From: Notamacropus eugenii
Taxonomy: Eukaryota > Chordata > Mammalia > Diprotodontia > Macropodidae
Assembly: GCF_028372415.1 (NCBI RefSeq)
Contig: NC_092874.1
Span: 57,201,865-57,265,864 of the forward strand
DNA: 64,000 nt
Direction: 5' to 3'
Position numbers and translations under genes: made by a program. Of this stretch, positions 55,061 to 64,000 are shown one piece after another. Position 1 is the stretch's first letter, and every line of letters begins with the position of its first letter. The notes under the pieces were generated by a model, which saw only the letters and a program-made list of their open reading frames with translations, searched no databases and was not told where the DNA came from.

Positions 55061-55879
55061 GATCTTTTTTCCTTTACACAGTTAAAAAAAACAACATAAC
55101 AATCCTGTCTTTCTTTATCCTTTGATTTCTTTAATCATCTCAGCTCATTTGAAGTTTTAGCACTCCTGATAAGATTGTTACTAGGCTATTCCATGTTTCT
55201 GTATTCATCTTTCATCTTCTTTCTTTTTATTGATAAATTTTGTTTTGACACATCAGTTAGTTACATCAAGATTTTTAAGTTGGCTGAAGAATTTCCTAAG
55301 CATTTACACTGTTTTCTTTAGACAACTCTCCCTGTTTTTTCTCTTCAGAATTATTTCTTTGTATCTATATAATTTAATTTTAATTTTTGTGAGCTTCTCA
55401 AACTTACACATTTCACCTGATTTCCCCTGCATAATATTAATCTATATAGGCAGCTTCTTCTAATAGTTTCTATTAATCCTTTGAAATATGTTCTCCAAAA
55501 AAAAAATTTACCATGCATGTCTGACTATGCCTGACTTTTCCCACCTTCTCTATTACAAATTATGATATGGAATAGTCACTCCCATATCTCGTATTTCTCA
55601 GCATCTCTACTTTAGTAAACAGTTTTTTCTTACTGACTGGTGAGAATCCAATTGAAAAATAACAGTTCCCTTCACTAGTTCCTTTACTTCTGAAGGATGC
55701 ATGCTGGAAAACATTTAGATGCTCTGCTTTTTATCAGAGAGGGAGCTCTGGATCATATAATGTAATCCGTTCTTTAAAATCTTGTTCTTTTGCATCTTTG
55801 GCTTTTATTTTACTTTCATTTCTAAACATATAAACATATGTACATACACTTCTTTCCAGGCTGCATTCCTGACTCACCT

Positions 55880-56280
55880 TCACAGGACCTTGTCTATCAT
55901 GATGCCGACACCTCTTTACCCTGGAAACTCGCTCCACCCTTGGACTCCTCATATTGGAAGTACTCACCAACCCCTGAGTCTCCTTCTAATTGGTTAGGTC
56001 TTCCTAGAGCCTCCATTAAGGAGGTTGCCCAGGCTCACTGCATCTCCATTCCTTTAGCAGAATGCATTTCCCACACTTTTTCTACCATGAAGAATATCCT
56101 TACCCTCTCATTTTCTCCCTGACTTTGATTTTTATCTCAAGTGCAGTCTTCCCCCCTTTAGAATGTAAGCTCCCTGAGGATGCCTATGTTTTCCCTGAGG
56201 ATGACTATCTTTTTTTCTTATCCTTATACTGTATTTCCATCATTTAGCATAGTCTCTGGCATGCCTAGTAAATATTTGCA
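55880..56280 (+). mobile_element. L2 LINE 3' end with a small tandem duplication
   Basis: From about 56155 the L2 terminus is clear (gaatgtaagctccctgagga, gtctctggcatgcctagtaa). ccctgaggatg occurs twice, 21 bp apart. The 5' portion (55880-56150) fits L2 only weakly. Confidence 0.6.
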
Positions 56281-56345
56281 CACATGCACACACGCACACA
56301 TACATGTACACACACACACGTATGCGCATACGCACACACATCCTT
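56277..56345 (+). repeat. (CA)n microsatellite, interrupted
   Basis: CACA with ACGC/ATAC interruptions, adjoining the L2 terminus. Confidence 0.9.
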
Positions 56346-56573
56346 CCAGCATTCCTATCCAGAACACTATCCCTTAAAACAGGATCACCAAAAATACCGG
56401 GGGAAAAAGCAGCAGTTGTGCACAGTCAGCACACCAATTGCCTCTGACAGTGTACACAGTATTTCATGCCCATAGCTCCCCAACCTTTACAAAGAAGGAA
56501 GGAAAGGTCCATGTTCTTATTGTCTCAACTCTTTTCTGGGGTCAAACTTTCTCTCTAAATACACACCAATTTT

Positions 56574-56574
<1 letters not shown>

Positions 56575-56620
<46 letters not shown>
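56575..56620 (+). repeat. (TG)n microsatellite
   Basis: About 22 TG units. Confidence 0.98.
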
Positions 56621-56624
<4 letters not shown>

Positions 56625-56639
56625 AAGCTCCCCTCCCCT

Positions 56640-56935
56640 CTCATTTTATAGAAAAAAAACCTGAAGCCTCATGGGATTAAATGGGATTTGAACCCAGGTC
56701 CTCTGAGCTCACATTCAGTGCTTATATTTTCCACATACTGCCATGAAAAGTATAAACCAGAACAAACATTTCTTTTGGGCTGCATTTTTCACCTGAGCAC
56801 TTGCATTTGCACACAGGATCACAAAGCAGTCAATAAAAGTGCTGTGATCTCCATATCAAGGAGGAAGACAAGGAGGGAGATTTGCCCAGGGTCACCCAAT
56901 GAGGTAGCAGGAGCCCAGTGCTCAAGCTCAGAGAA
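56640..56935 (-). mobile_element. MIR SINE pieces, reverse strand
   Basis: Tail and head-like blocks: gatttgaacccaggtcctct (56680s) and, separately, gatttgcccagggtcaccca (56880s). Confidence 0.5.
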
Positions 56936-57714
56936 CTCTAAGGAGCCGAGCCTCTTTGGAAAGCTTTCTTATGTCTGCTGAAAAGTCAGATTTGTTGAGG
57001 GTAATTGGTTGGGAGGTGATCAAGGCAGAGGGAGGTCGGGGGGAAGAGTCCTCTCCAGGGACAGTGAAAGGATCATTTAATCTCAGCAGCCTGATGAACA
57101 GACTTCTGTGGCTGAAGAAAATTTCAAAGGAGAGACTTCTCCGGAAGCTCTCGGCTGGGAGATACAAGTGAATGGACTCTCTTAGCCTCAGTAGCAAGTG
57201 TACATTATGTCTGAGAGGTCTGGAGTGGTAAGGTAGGGTGGGTGTGACAACCGAGGGGGACATCCGACTGAAGAGTCCCCTCTCCCCATGAGGATCACAG
57301 AAAGAGCCATAATGAAAAGTTCTGTATCCTCCCTCTGTTCCTCAAAGCTAAGTAACTTGGAGCAGATATATTCAAGGCACTGGCGTACTGCCTGCTTTCA
57401 ACCAGAAGCTTTCAAGTATCTGATGCTTAAAACTGAAGGAGGGCAAGTTCAATGCTGACACGTCAAAAACACAGTAACCTTTGCAAAGAAAAAAAATCAT
57501 TATTTCCAAGTAATGTAATATATGTTTCCGAATGATTTCCTACATTGTGATAAGCAGTGAATGTCTTGTCAAAATTCTGTAGGGCCTAGCACAGTGATCT
57601 GTATACAGCAGAAACTTTGTTAAAAAAACCAAATATGTTAAATGTAAACAAAAGAGAAGATGAGGCTTGTCGTATCTAGAAAAAGATTCAGTTCAAACAT
57701 GTGAATGTTTATAA
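56936..57714. other. No recognised feature
   Basis: Unique-looking DNA. An open frame at 56956-57171 and its antisense frame lack homology. An L2/MIR-like terminus (gggcctagcacagtgatctg) is at about 57580-57620. Confidence 0.45.
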
Positions 57715-57885
57715 AGTGGCGATGAGAGGCTGCATTGTAGAGAGCAAAGAATACAAGGTTAGGGCCTTTGGCCCTGGCTTTGAACCTCAGTTATGCCAAT
57801 TCCCTGAAGAGAGCATAAGATCTCAGAGGAGTCGATCTCTGTGGGGCTCAGCTTCCTTATGGGTAAAACGAGAGGGTTGTGAGAC
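57715..57885 (+). mobile_element. MIR SINE
   Basis: aggctgcattgtagagagca, ctggctttgaacctcagtta, ggctcagcttccttatgggt. Confidence 0.75.
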
Positions 57886-58050
57886 AAGGACCTGGATCCA
57901 GCTTCTGACTCTGATACTAACTCCCTAGCTGGGTGACTGTGGGCACCCTGAGGTAACCTCCCTGCTCTTGAGCTTCCTCATCTGGAAAATGAGAGGGCTG
58001 GGCCACACGGTCTCTGATGGGCCTTCCAGCCCAAAATATACAATGCCATG
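57886..58050 (+). mobile_element. Second MIR SINE in tandem
   Basis: gctgggtgactgtgggcacc, gagcttcctcatctggaaaa, gggccttccagcccaaaata. Confidence 0.75.
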
Positions 58051-58069
58051 GCTACATGACCTGGGAGGG

Positions 58070-58390
58070 CTAATGCAGCTCTAAAATGATGGTCCTACTA
58101 TGTGCAAGGTATTGCACACTGCATTAAAAAGACAAAAGAGGACATAGTCCCAGCCTGCAAATAAACAATGTAGACATATCTGCACAATAGTTACAGAATA
58201 GACACAAGTTATACAAAGTATTTTGAAGAGGGAGACAACATTAACAACTGGATATCAGGAAAGGAAGCCAAAGGTGAACCTGTACAGTAGGAGGTAGCAC
58301 CTACATCCTGTACTTGGAAGGAAAGCAGGGAATCTAGGGGTGGAAGTGAGAAGGGAGTTCATTCTAGATGTGTGCAAAAGGGAGGTGGGA
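58070..58390 (-). mobile_element. L2 LINE 3' end, reverse strand
   Basis: ctactatgtgcaaggtattg, ggacatagtcccagcctgca, gttcattctagatgtgtgca. Confidence 0.65.
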
Positions 58391-58394
58391 GATG

Positions 58395-58450
58395 AGGTTT
58401 TATATCTGAGGTCCTTTCCAGCTTGTACATTCTGTGATTTTGAATTCACA
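58395..58450 (+). mobile_element. MIR3-like 3' end
   Basis: gaggtcctttccagcttgta, cattctgtgatttt. It forms the outer edge of the inverted duplication. Confidence 0.65.
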
Positions 58451-58593
58451 GTTATAGTGATGGCAAGATCATCTAAGGAAACAGCTGGCCTTCACTGAAT
58501 ATCCACCACATCTGTTGGAATTATCAGTATGAGAAGAATATTAATATCTAAAGGGGAGAAAGTTAAAATGGATGTAATAATGTATACAGCTAT
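58410..58593 (+). repeat. Inverted duplication, left arm
   Basis: Reverse complement of 59337-59520, both 184 bp. By eye about six substitutions and one single-base gap, roughly 96% identity. Only the first 40 bp are MIR-like; the rest is otherwise unique except for a third, older copy at about 61225-61400. Confidence 0.92.
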
Positions 58594-58619
58594 ATCGTAG
58601 AATGGACAGCACAGGGATA

Positions 58620-58725
58620 TAACATGAAATAAAAACTGGAGGGGCAGGCGAGATCGGATAGTGGAGGGCTTTAACTGGTGTTATTTTATCCTAGAAGCAA
58701 CAGGAGTCACAGCGGAGTTCTGCGT
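58620..58725 (-). mobile_element. L2 LINE internal fragment, reverse strand
   Basis: gtggagggctttaactggtg, ctagaagcaacaggagtcac. Confidence 0.6.
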
Positions 58726-59149
58726 TCCTCATTTCTAGACCTCTCTACAAGGTGAAATAACGCAAATACATAACTTCAAATCCGTGTAGTTACCTTACAC
58801 AGCGACTATAACATAGTAGGGTTAGGATTATACAGACAAAAAATTGCTGAGTCTTTATAAAAGAAAAAAAAAAAGGAAAGCAGCTACATCACTCCTAGGA
58901 GTTGTCTTATTAGGTCAACAGTCAAGGATGTCTTTAGATCCTACTCAATGAGTCCTGAACTCACTGAGAGCAGTATGGATCTGTCACTCTCTTTTGTGAA
59001 GCCTGTCTCACAGTATCACACACACACGGACACACAGACATACACACACACACACACCCCTTTGTTTTTTGAAAAGGCTACAAGAGTAACAACACAGAAC
59101 TACATCTGTATATAGTATGTAAGCCCACATAGGATGTAACTAAAGAAAT
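58726..59149. other. Spacer of the inverted duplication, no gene
   Basis: Unique-looking DNA with an A-run (58862-58874) and a CA tract (59016-59058). Confidence 0.5.
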
Positions 59150-59310
59150 GAACCTCTCTTCCCCATTTACATTGTATTTCTTTTTTTACATTTCACTTAT
59201 CCATACACACATTGTTTCCCAGCAAAACCTAAGTCCTTGGGGTTTATCTATCTCCAGCACCTAGCACACGAAGCTTCTTAGTAAACGTTAGCTGAATTAA
59301 CCTCAATTGA
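59150..59310 (+). mobile_element. L2 LINE 3' end
   Basis: caaaacctaagtccttgggg, ctatctccagcacctagcac, agtaaacgttagctgaatta. Confidence 0.7.
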
Positions 59311-59336
59311 AACTTGAGATTCAAAGGAAAAAATGA

Positions 59337-59520
59337 CAGCTATATACATTTATTACATCCATTTTAACTTTCTCCCCTTTAGATATTAATATTCTTCTTA
59401 TACTGATAATTCCAACAGATGTGGTTGATATTCAGTGAAGGCCAGCTGTTTCCTTAGATGATCCTGCCGTCACTATAACTGTAAATTCAAAATCACAGAA
59501 TGTACAAGCTGGAAAGGACC
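59337..59520 (-). repeat. Inverted duplication, right arm
   Basis: Mirror of 58410-58593. The MIR3-like edge (tgtacaagctggaaaggacc) is now at its right end, and the MIR continues to about 59545. Confidence 0.92.
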
Positions 59521-59545
59521 TTAGAGATCGTCTAGAAACACATGG

Positions 59546-61067
59546 AGAAGTGAACACCGAGTACACTTCCCTCCTCACTATCTGCCCCACTAGAGAGGAG
59601 AAAAAGGAGCTCTGGAACAGCCAAACTCATTGTATCATGCAAGAAAGATGCTCATTAAACTTCATCATCCTGTCTACTTTAATGATGCCTTTACTTAATA
59701 AAAATTCCCTGAGCAGTTGCAAGGATATTAGGCAAGGTCTTTGGTTATGTATCAGGGGTCCAAGCTGTCACTGGCAAGCATGCAGTTCAGGAGGTATACT
59801 CCCTGGGGAAGGAGCAAACACAGCTTTCGTGTAATAAATGCAGAGAGAATCAATAACTGCGACTTGCTACATTACTTAAGCATTTAAGAAAATAGGTGAT
59901 CCCTTTAAATTACACTGGAAAGTGCTAAATGCTGCAAGTTCTATAATAAGGTGGGGGTGGGGATAAAGAACAGGAACAGTTACCATTTACCAGAAAAGTC
60001 CTCCAAGTTATTAGAAAATAACTTGAAAAAATGAATTTTATGGAAGGATCACATAATTCTTTAACAAACCCTTGTGAACTACTTCTAAAGGATAATGGGT
60101 TAAACAAAGTGCTTGTCCTCAAGGCCAAGCTGAGATGAACTATGAATAATTCCCAATTTTCCACGTATAATTCATCCAATATTGAGGTACACCAGCTTCA
60201 CACTGGCACAAGCAAGGCATTCCAAAACTCCAAGGACCTGGGAGCTCATCAATGTGCGTATAGTCTACAGTGATAAAGATTATTACTCATCCATTCCTAC
60301 CCAGATGCTCATTCGAAGCCTTCCACAAGTTCTCCAAAAAGGGTCCACTCAATGTGCTATTATGTGGACACCAAGGGAGCACAAAGGGTATGCACTAGTT
60401 ATGCCTTGTTCTTGCTTTGTGCCCAGTAGCTCATCTTTTTTTCTGGTCATGCATTTCTTGGATGACATCTTTTCCACTGCTTTTCCACTTAATTCCTTAT
60501 TTGTGATGTGCTACAGTCTACACATACCTATCACTGCACCTCTCCTCTGCCTTTTAGGCAAATTTTTGTTTCCATATCATCAGGGACTGTATTGGATGAG
60601 AGAGCTCCAGCCAAGGCCAAGCATGATATTCAAACATTACTTCTGAGCACCCTAACTTCCAGCTGGATATACTCCAAATGGTTGCCTTACCACATTAAAG
60701 TACACTGGCCCAGGATGAACCTGTGGTGGGGTTGTAGGCTCTGGGTATTTAAAATACTAAGGGGGAAAAAGCAAACTATTTATCATAGGAGATGCATAAC
60801 AATTTTGCATGTGATCATAGCACTGCTAGAGTACCATGCCTAGCATTTATGGAAATTTTAAAAAACGCACTCAAGAAAAATACACCATGATTGGCATGGT
60901 TTGGATTTTGGCATTTAGTTTCTAATGGAATCCATTCTTAAAAGTGCCAGTGTTGCTTTCAGCAAAATGAATCTAGCTTTCAAAACACAGTGGTAAGTTT
61001 CCAGGAGTCACTCCCATTTTTGAATAGCACTCCTACATGCTCATTTATTACTGGTTTATGAGAAGCA
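59546..61067. other. Unique-looking DNA without genes
   Basis: About 1.5 kb. A 154-codon frame at 60182-60646 is the longest in the window but overlaps a second frame in another phase and has no homology I recognise. 60880-61030 looks like conserved non-coding DNA. Confidence 0.45.
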
Positions 61068-61265
61068 TTGTGGTGAAATGGAAAGAGCACTGGAACTGGT
61101 GTCAGAATATTTGGATTCAAGTCACAGCTCTATGATCACTAGTGATGTGACCTCAGGAATGTTACAACCTCACAAGGCCTCTGGTCTTCTCATCTATAAA
61201 ATGAAGGAATTGGATTAGATGATCTCCAAGGTCCTTTTTAGCTCTCACATTCTGTGAATTCCTAT
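61068..61265 (+). mobile_element. MIR3/Ther-2-like SINE
   Basis: tggtgaaatggaaagagcac, gaatatttggattcaagtca, atgaaggaattggattagat, gatctccaaggtcctttt. Confidence 0.88.
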
Positions 61266-61400
61266 ATTAGGATTCTAGTAACGTCAAAATTAACTAAAGA
61301 AACAACTGACCTTTACTGAATATCAATCACATCTGTTACTATTCCATGCACAATAGAACTCTTTCTATATGAAAGGGAATAAAGTTGAAACAAAAAAAAT
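61225..61400 (+). repeat. Third, older copy of the 58.4/59.4-kb repeat unit
   Basis: Shares the MIR3 edge and then aaagaaacaactgacctttactg-like sequence and catctgttactatt in the same order as 58410-58593, at much lower identity. Confidence 0.7.
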
Positions 61401-61489
61401 CCTTTCTCTTTTGTACATGGATTTAAGATCACAATGACTTCCTATTACTGTACCTATGGAAGAGAATAATTGTCTTGAATCATATTTCA

Positions 61490-61822
61490 ATTCAATTAAG
61501 TGCCTACTATGTGCAAAGCACAATATTAGAACTACAAAGACAAAAATGAAATAGATATTTCCCTCAAAGAGGTTACATTTTACTGGGGGAGGGAATATAA
61601 TATCATTCAATCAGACAATATACAGTAATAAAACACTTTGTACCAGGCAGGTCCTGTACTTGGTACTGGAGATACAAAGATGAAATTATTTAAACAGTTT
61701 TTTACTTTACTCAATGATTTTACATTTTATCAAATGTATACACAGGTAAATATAATTTAAAGTGAAAGAGGAAACTAAAAACTTGTGTGGTGGAGGAAGG
61801 CTTTGTGTAGGACAGGGTCTCT
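61490..61822 (-). mobile_element. L2 LINE 3' end, reverse strand (left part)
   Basis: caattaagtgcctactatgt, gcaaagcacaatattagaac, then a second terminus at about 61635 (ttgtaccaggcaggtcctgt) and taaaaacttgtgtggtggag. It continues after the L1 at 62502. Confidence 0.75.
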
Positions 61823-61832
61823 GCTAAGCCTT

Positions 61833-62501
61833 TTTATGTTAAATATTTTATTTTTTTTCCAATTACATGCAAGAACAGTTTTTACCATTCATTTAAAAAT
61901 CTTTTTTGAGTTCCACATTCTCCCCCTTCCTTCCTCCCCTATGGACTCATTGAGAAGGCAGGCAGTTTGATAGGTTTATACAGGTGTGTGTCATGCAAAA
62001 CATGTGAAAGAAAAGCAGATAAAATAAAACCTTAAGAAAAAAGCTTTTAAAAAGTATGCTTTGATATATAGTCAGACTTTTATCAGTTCCTTCTCTGGAG
62101 GTGGACAGTGTTTTCCATCATGAATCCTTTGAGACTGTCTTGGATCATTGCATTGCTGAGAATAGCTAAGTCATTCACAGTTGTTCATCACACAATATCG
62201 CTGTTATTGGGTACAATGTTCTCTTGCTTCTGCTCACTTCACTTTGTGTCAGTTCGTGTAAGTCCAGGTTTTTCTGAAATCATCCTATCATTTCCTGTAG
62301 CACAATAATATTCCATTACATTCATATACTATGACTTGTTCAGTCATGCCCCTTTTGATGGGCATCCCCTCAATTTCCAATTCTTTGCCACCACAAAAAG
62401 AGCTGTTATAAATATTTCTGTATAAATATTTGGGATATAGACCTAACAGTGGTATTGCTTGAGTCAAAAGATATGGAATTTTATAGCTCTCTGGACCCTG
62501 A
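61833..62501 (-). mobile_element. L1 LINE 3' end inserted in L2
   Basis: Reverse-strand L1: A-tail side at about 61833-61860, 3' region with catgtgaaagaaaagcagat, then the end of ORF2 in reverse (ggtggacagtgttttccatc, tgggcatcccctcaatttcc, gagctgttataaatatttct). It parallels 27905-28290. A perfect 10-bp target duplication gctaagcctt lies at 61823-61832 and 62502-62511. Confidence 0.92.
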
Positions 62502-63010
62502 GCTAAGCCTTGAATGAAGATTTTGAGAGAACTGTGGATGAAATGCATTCCAGTAATCAAGGGACAGTCCATGGAAAAGTCAGAGATGGGGGAGATGTAA
62601 TGCTGAGTTCAAAGAAAAATGAGGCAATCTCGTTCTGTTTAGCCAAATGTAGAGTTCAAAAAGGGAAGAATAAATTGAAACATGGAAAGAAAAGTTATGG
62701 AGATCTTTAACACCAGGTTGAATCATATTTTCTCCAAAATCCAAGTGAGAGTCATTGAAGATTTACGAGCAGAGGAGTGACATGGTCAGAGTTAGGCCTT
62801 AAGAGGAAGCATGACGTTCACAGCAAGGTGAAAGATGGAGTGAAGAGAGAGAATTCTGTAGTACCTTACAGAAGTCCAAGTGATAGGGGGTGAGGACCTG
62901 AACTAGTAGAAAGAAGAGGACAGAAAGGAGATGGATTGCGGTGGCAGAATGAATAACACTTGGTGAATGACTGGATATAGGAAGAAAGGGAGAGATGGTT
63001 TCTGTCCTAC
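62502..63010 (-). mobile_element. L2 LINE, reverse strand (right part)
   Basis: gctaagccttgaatgaagat, gagcagaggagtgacatggt, agaattctgtagtaccttac, gaacttagtagaa-type decayed blocks. Together with 61490-61822 it is one copy. Confidence 0.75.
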
Positions 63011-63099
63011 ATATGCACATAAATACAATCACTGAGAGTTGATTCTGCTTCAACTGTCCACATGTATTGCATCCCCTTAGAAAGAGTGCAATCATAATT

Positions 63100-63340
63100 G
63101 GATCGGATTCAGTTTATTAAGTGCTTACAATTTGCCAGGCACTGGGCTGAGTGCGGATAATAACAGCACTTGGTCTTTCGATAGCGCTTTAAAAGTTTAC
63201 AAAGCATTTATCTCATTGATGTATTCCCACAATCCTATGAGGGATATAGTACAGGTATCACTGTGGTTGTGTGACTGGTGAGGAAATCCGGTCAGCTAAC
63301 TGACTAGATCATAGTCACACATGATGTTCTGAAAATGGGC
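63100..63340 (-). mobile_element. MIR SINE, reverse strand
   Basis: attaagtgcttacaatttgc, caggcactgggctgagtgcg, tatctcattgatgtattccc, then a decayed core. Confidence 0.7.
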
Positions 63341-64000
63341 TGAAAGAGTCTGCCTTGCTAGGAATTTCTTGCATATTTGGGAAAACATGAAGAAGCAGCC
63401 CTGGTATTCTGCTGGATCTAAAACAAAGGCAGAAAAAGGACACTGTCTGACTCCTGCAGTTTCATTCGCGAGGGTTTTTATTTTTTAAATCTTATAGAAA
63501 TAGTATGAAGACCCCTTTTCCATACTGGTTGTGTAAAATATATAATCTTGTCTTTTGTCACTTACAGTCACAGAAAGGAAATATGGAAAATGTGTCCCAT
63601 TCAAACAAATTTCAGTGATTTGTGAATCTGGATTAAAAACACAAATATAAACAAGTTTGTGAAATAACAAGGAACGAGAAACACACTACAATAGAAGCAG
63701 GTATCACAGTTCTGTTTGAAATGTGATTCCCCAGGCGAAATACAAGGGATTATGAAATCCTCCTCGAGATTCTAACATACACCCTCCTGCCCTGTTCGGT
63801 CTGTATGGATGATCAAGTTGTGATGGAAATATAGAAGCATTAATTCATCTAGTCTTCTGGTGAGTAGTTCAGGGGATCCCAACATTCAAGCAAGAAGACT
63901 CTTTACAGTACCATACGGTTTGGTTTTTTGCACATTAGAAAAAAAAGGAATTATAAGGTAGAAAACCATTAAACATGAACACTTCCATACACAAAGGGCA
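63341..64000. other. Unique-looking DNA to the window end
   Basis: No repeat or gene is recognised. 63500-63640 is A+T-rich and non-repetitive and may be conserved. An acceptor-like tgtcacttacag at 63557-63568 has no donor partner nearby. Confidence 0.4.

Larger units (their letters stand above)
53110..55735 (-). mobile_element. L3/CR1-type LINE, about 2.6 kb, reverse strand
   Basis: Ordered reverse-strand matches run from the 3' region (gagtcagagttggaaaggac, acttgaagacctctgttgaa) through catccttagttccttaaaag, atcaatgtccttcctgaaat, gtcttgtacttgtggagttg, ttcattcaaccagttctgct, aaatctaggtaaaccatatc, tttcttcagta-type and atcacacctgccatttcttt blocks to tttagacaactctccctgtt and actttagtaaacagtttttt. 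The 3' half of the CR1-type reverse transcriptase gene and 3' UTR are represented, all heavily decayed. Two MIRs are nested (53373, 53800) and a GATA-like tract expands inside. Confidence 0.8.

Noticed and set aside
60182-60646. Longest open frame (154 codons)
   Set aside because: No homology recognised, no ordered motifs, overlapped by another frame, and no promoter or splice context.

Overview
The window looks like a non-coding stretch of a marsupial (metatherian) nuclear genome. The evidence is the repeat content. It holds marsupial-type MIR-like CORE-SINEs with the tail motif gagctggagaaggaaatggc, older MIR/Ther SINEs, many 3' ends of L2, marsupial-type L1 copies, RTE (BovB-like) LINE pieces with a SINE sharing the RTE-style tail, a 2.6-kb L3/CR1 copy, short hAT-like DNA transposons and one LTR. 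Base composition is A+T-rich, CpG is scarce and no CpG island is visible. Opossum and Australian lineages cannot be told apart by eye. All family calls come from remembered consensus sequences and no database was searched.

No protein-coding gene can be supported. Every open frame is short. Those that show homology belong to transposons: L1 reverse transcriptase near 26.8-27.1 kb and RTE endonuclease and C-terminus near 37.5 and 40 kb. No functional RNA gene is seen, only an SRP (7SL) RNA pseudogene at 22.6 kb and a doubtful tRNA-Ile-like relic at 25.3 kb. The region is best read as intergenic desert or the inside of a very large intron.

Layout. 0-4.3 kb: nested L2, L1 3' end and SINEs. 4.3-6.5 kb: mostly unique A+T-rich DNA. 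6.5-12.5 kb: SINEs, L2, a large TC-rich microsatellite, an RTE 3' end beside a hAT element. 12.5-20 kb: MIR/L2 relics, purine-rich microsatellites and a fold-back at 16.7-16.95 kb. 21.2-28.4 kb: an L1 graveyard holding a minus-strand ORF2 relic, a 7SL pseudogene, a hAT-like element, a palindromic MITE and a plus-strand L1 ORF2 relic. 28.5-36.9 kb: L2/MIR relics, local duplications, a plus-strand L3/CR1 piece and TA/TG repeats. 36.9-40.2 kb: RTE pieces around a solo LTR and an L2. 40.2-52 kb: the least repetitive part, with several stretches that look like conserved regulatory DNA. 53.1-55.7 kb: a long minus-strand L3/CR1. 55.8-64 kb: L2/MIR relics, an inverted duplication with about 96% identical arms (58.4 and 59.5 kb), and an L1 inserted in L2 with a perfect 10-bp target duplication.

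No new biological system was found. The most unusual items are the two inverted duplications, an L2-like patch inside the LTR that resembles the neighbouring L2 copy, the 7SL pseudogene at a join in an L1, and blocks dense in homeodomain, SOX/POU and TCF-like sites that may be conserved enhancers.
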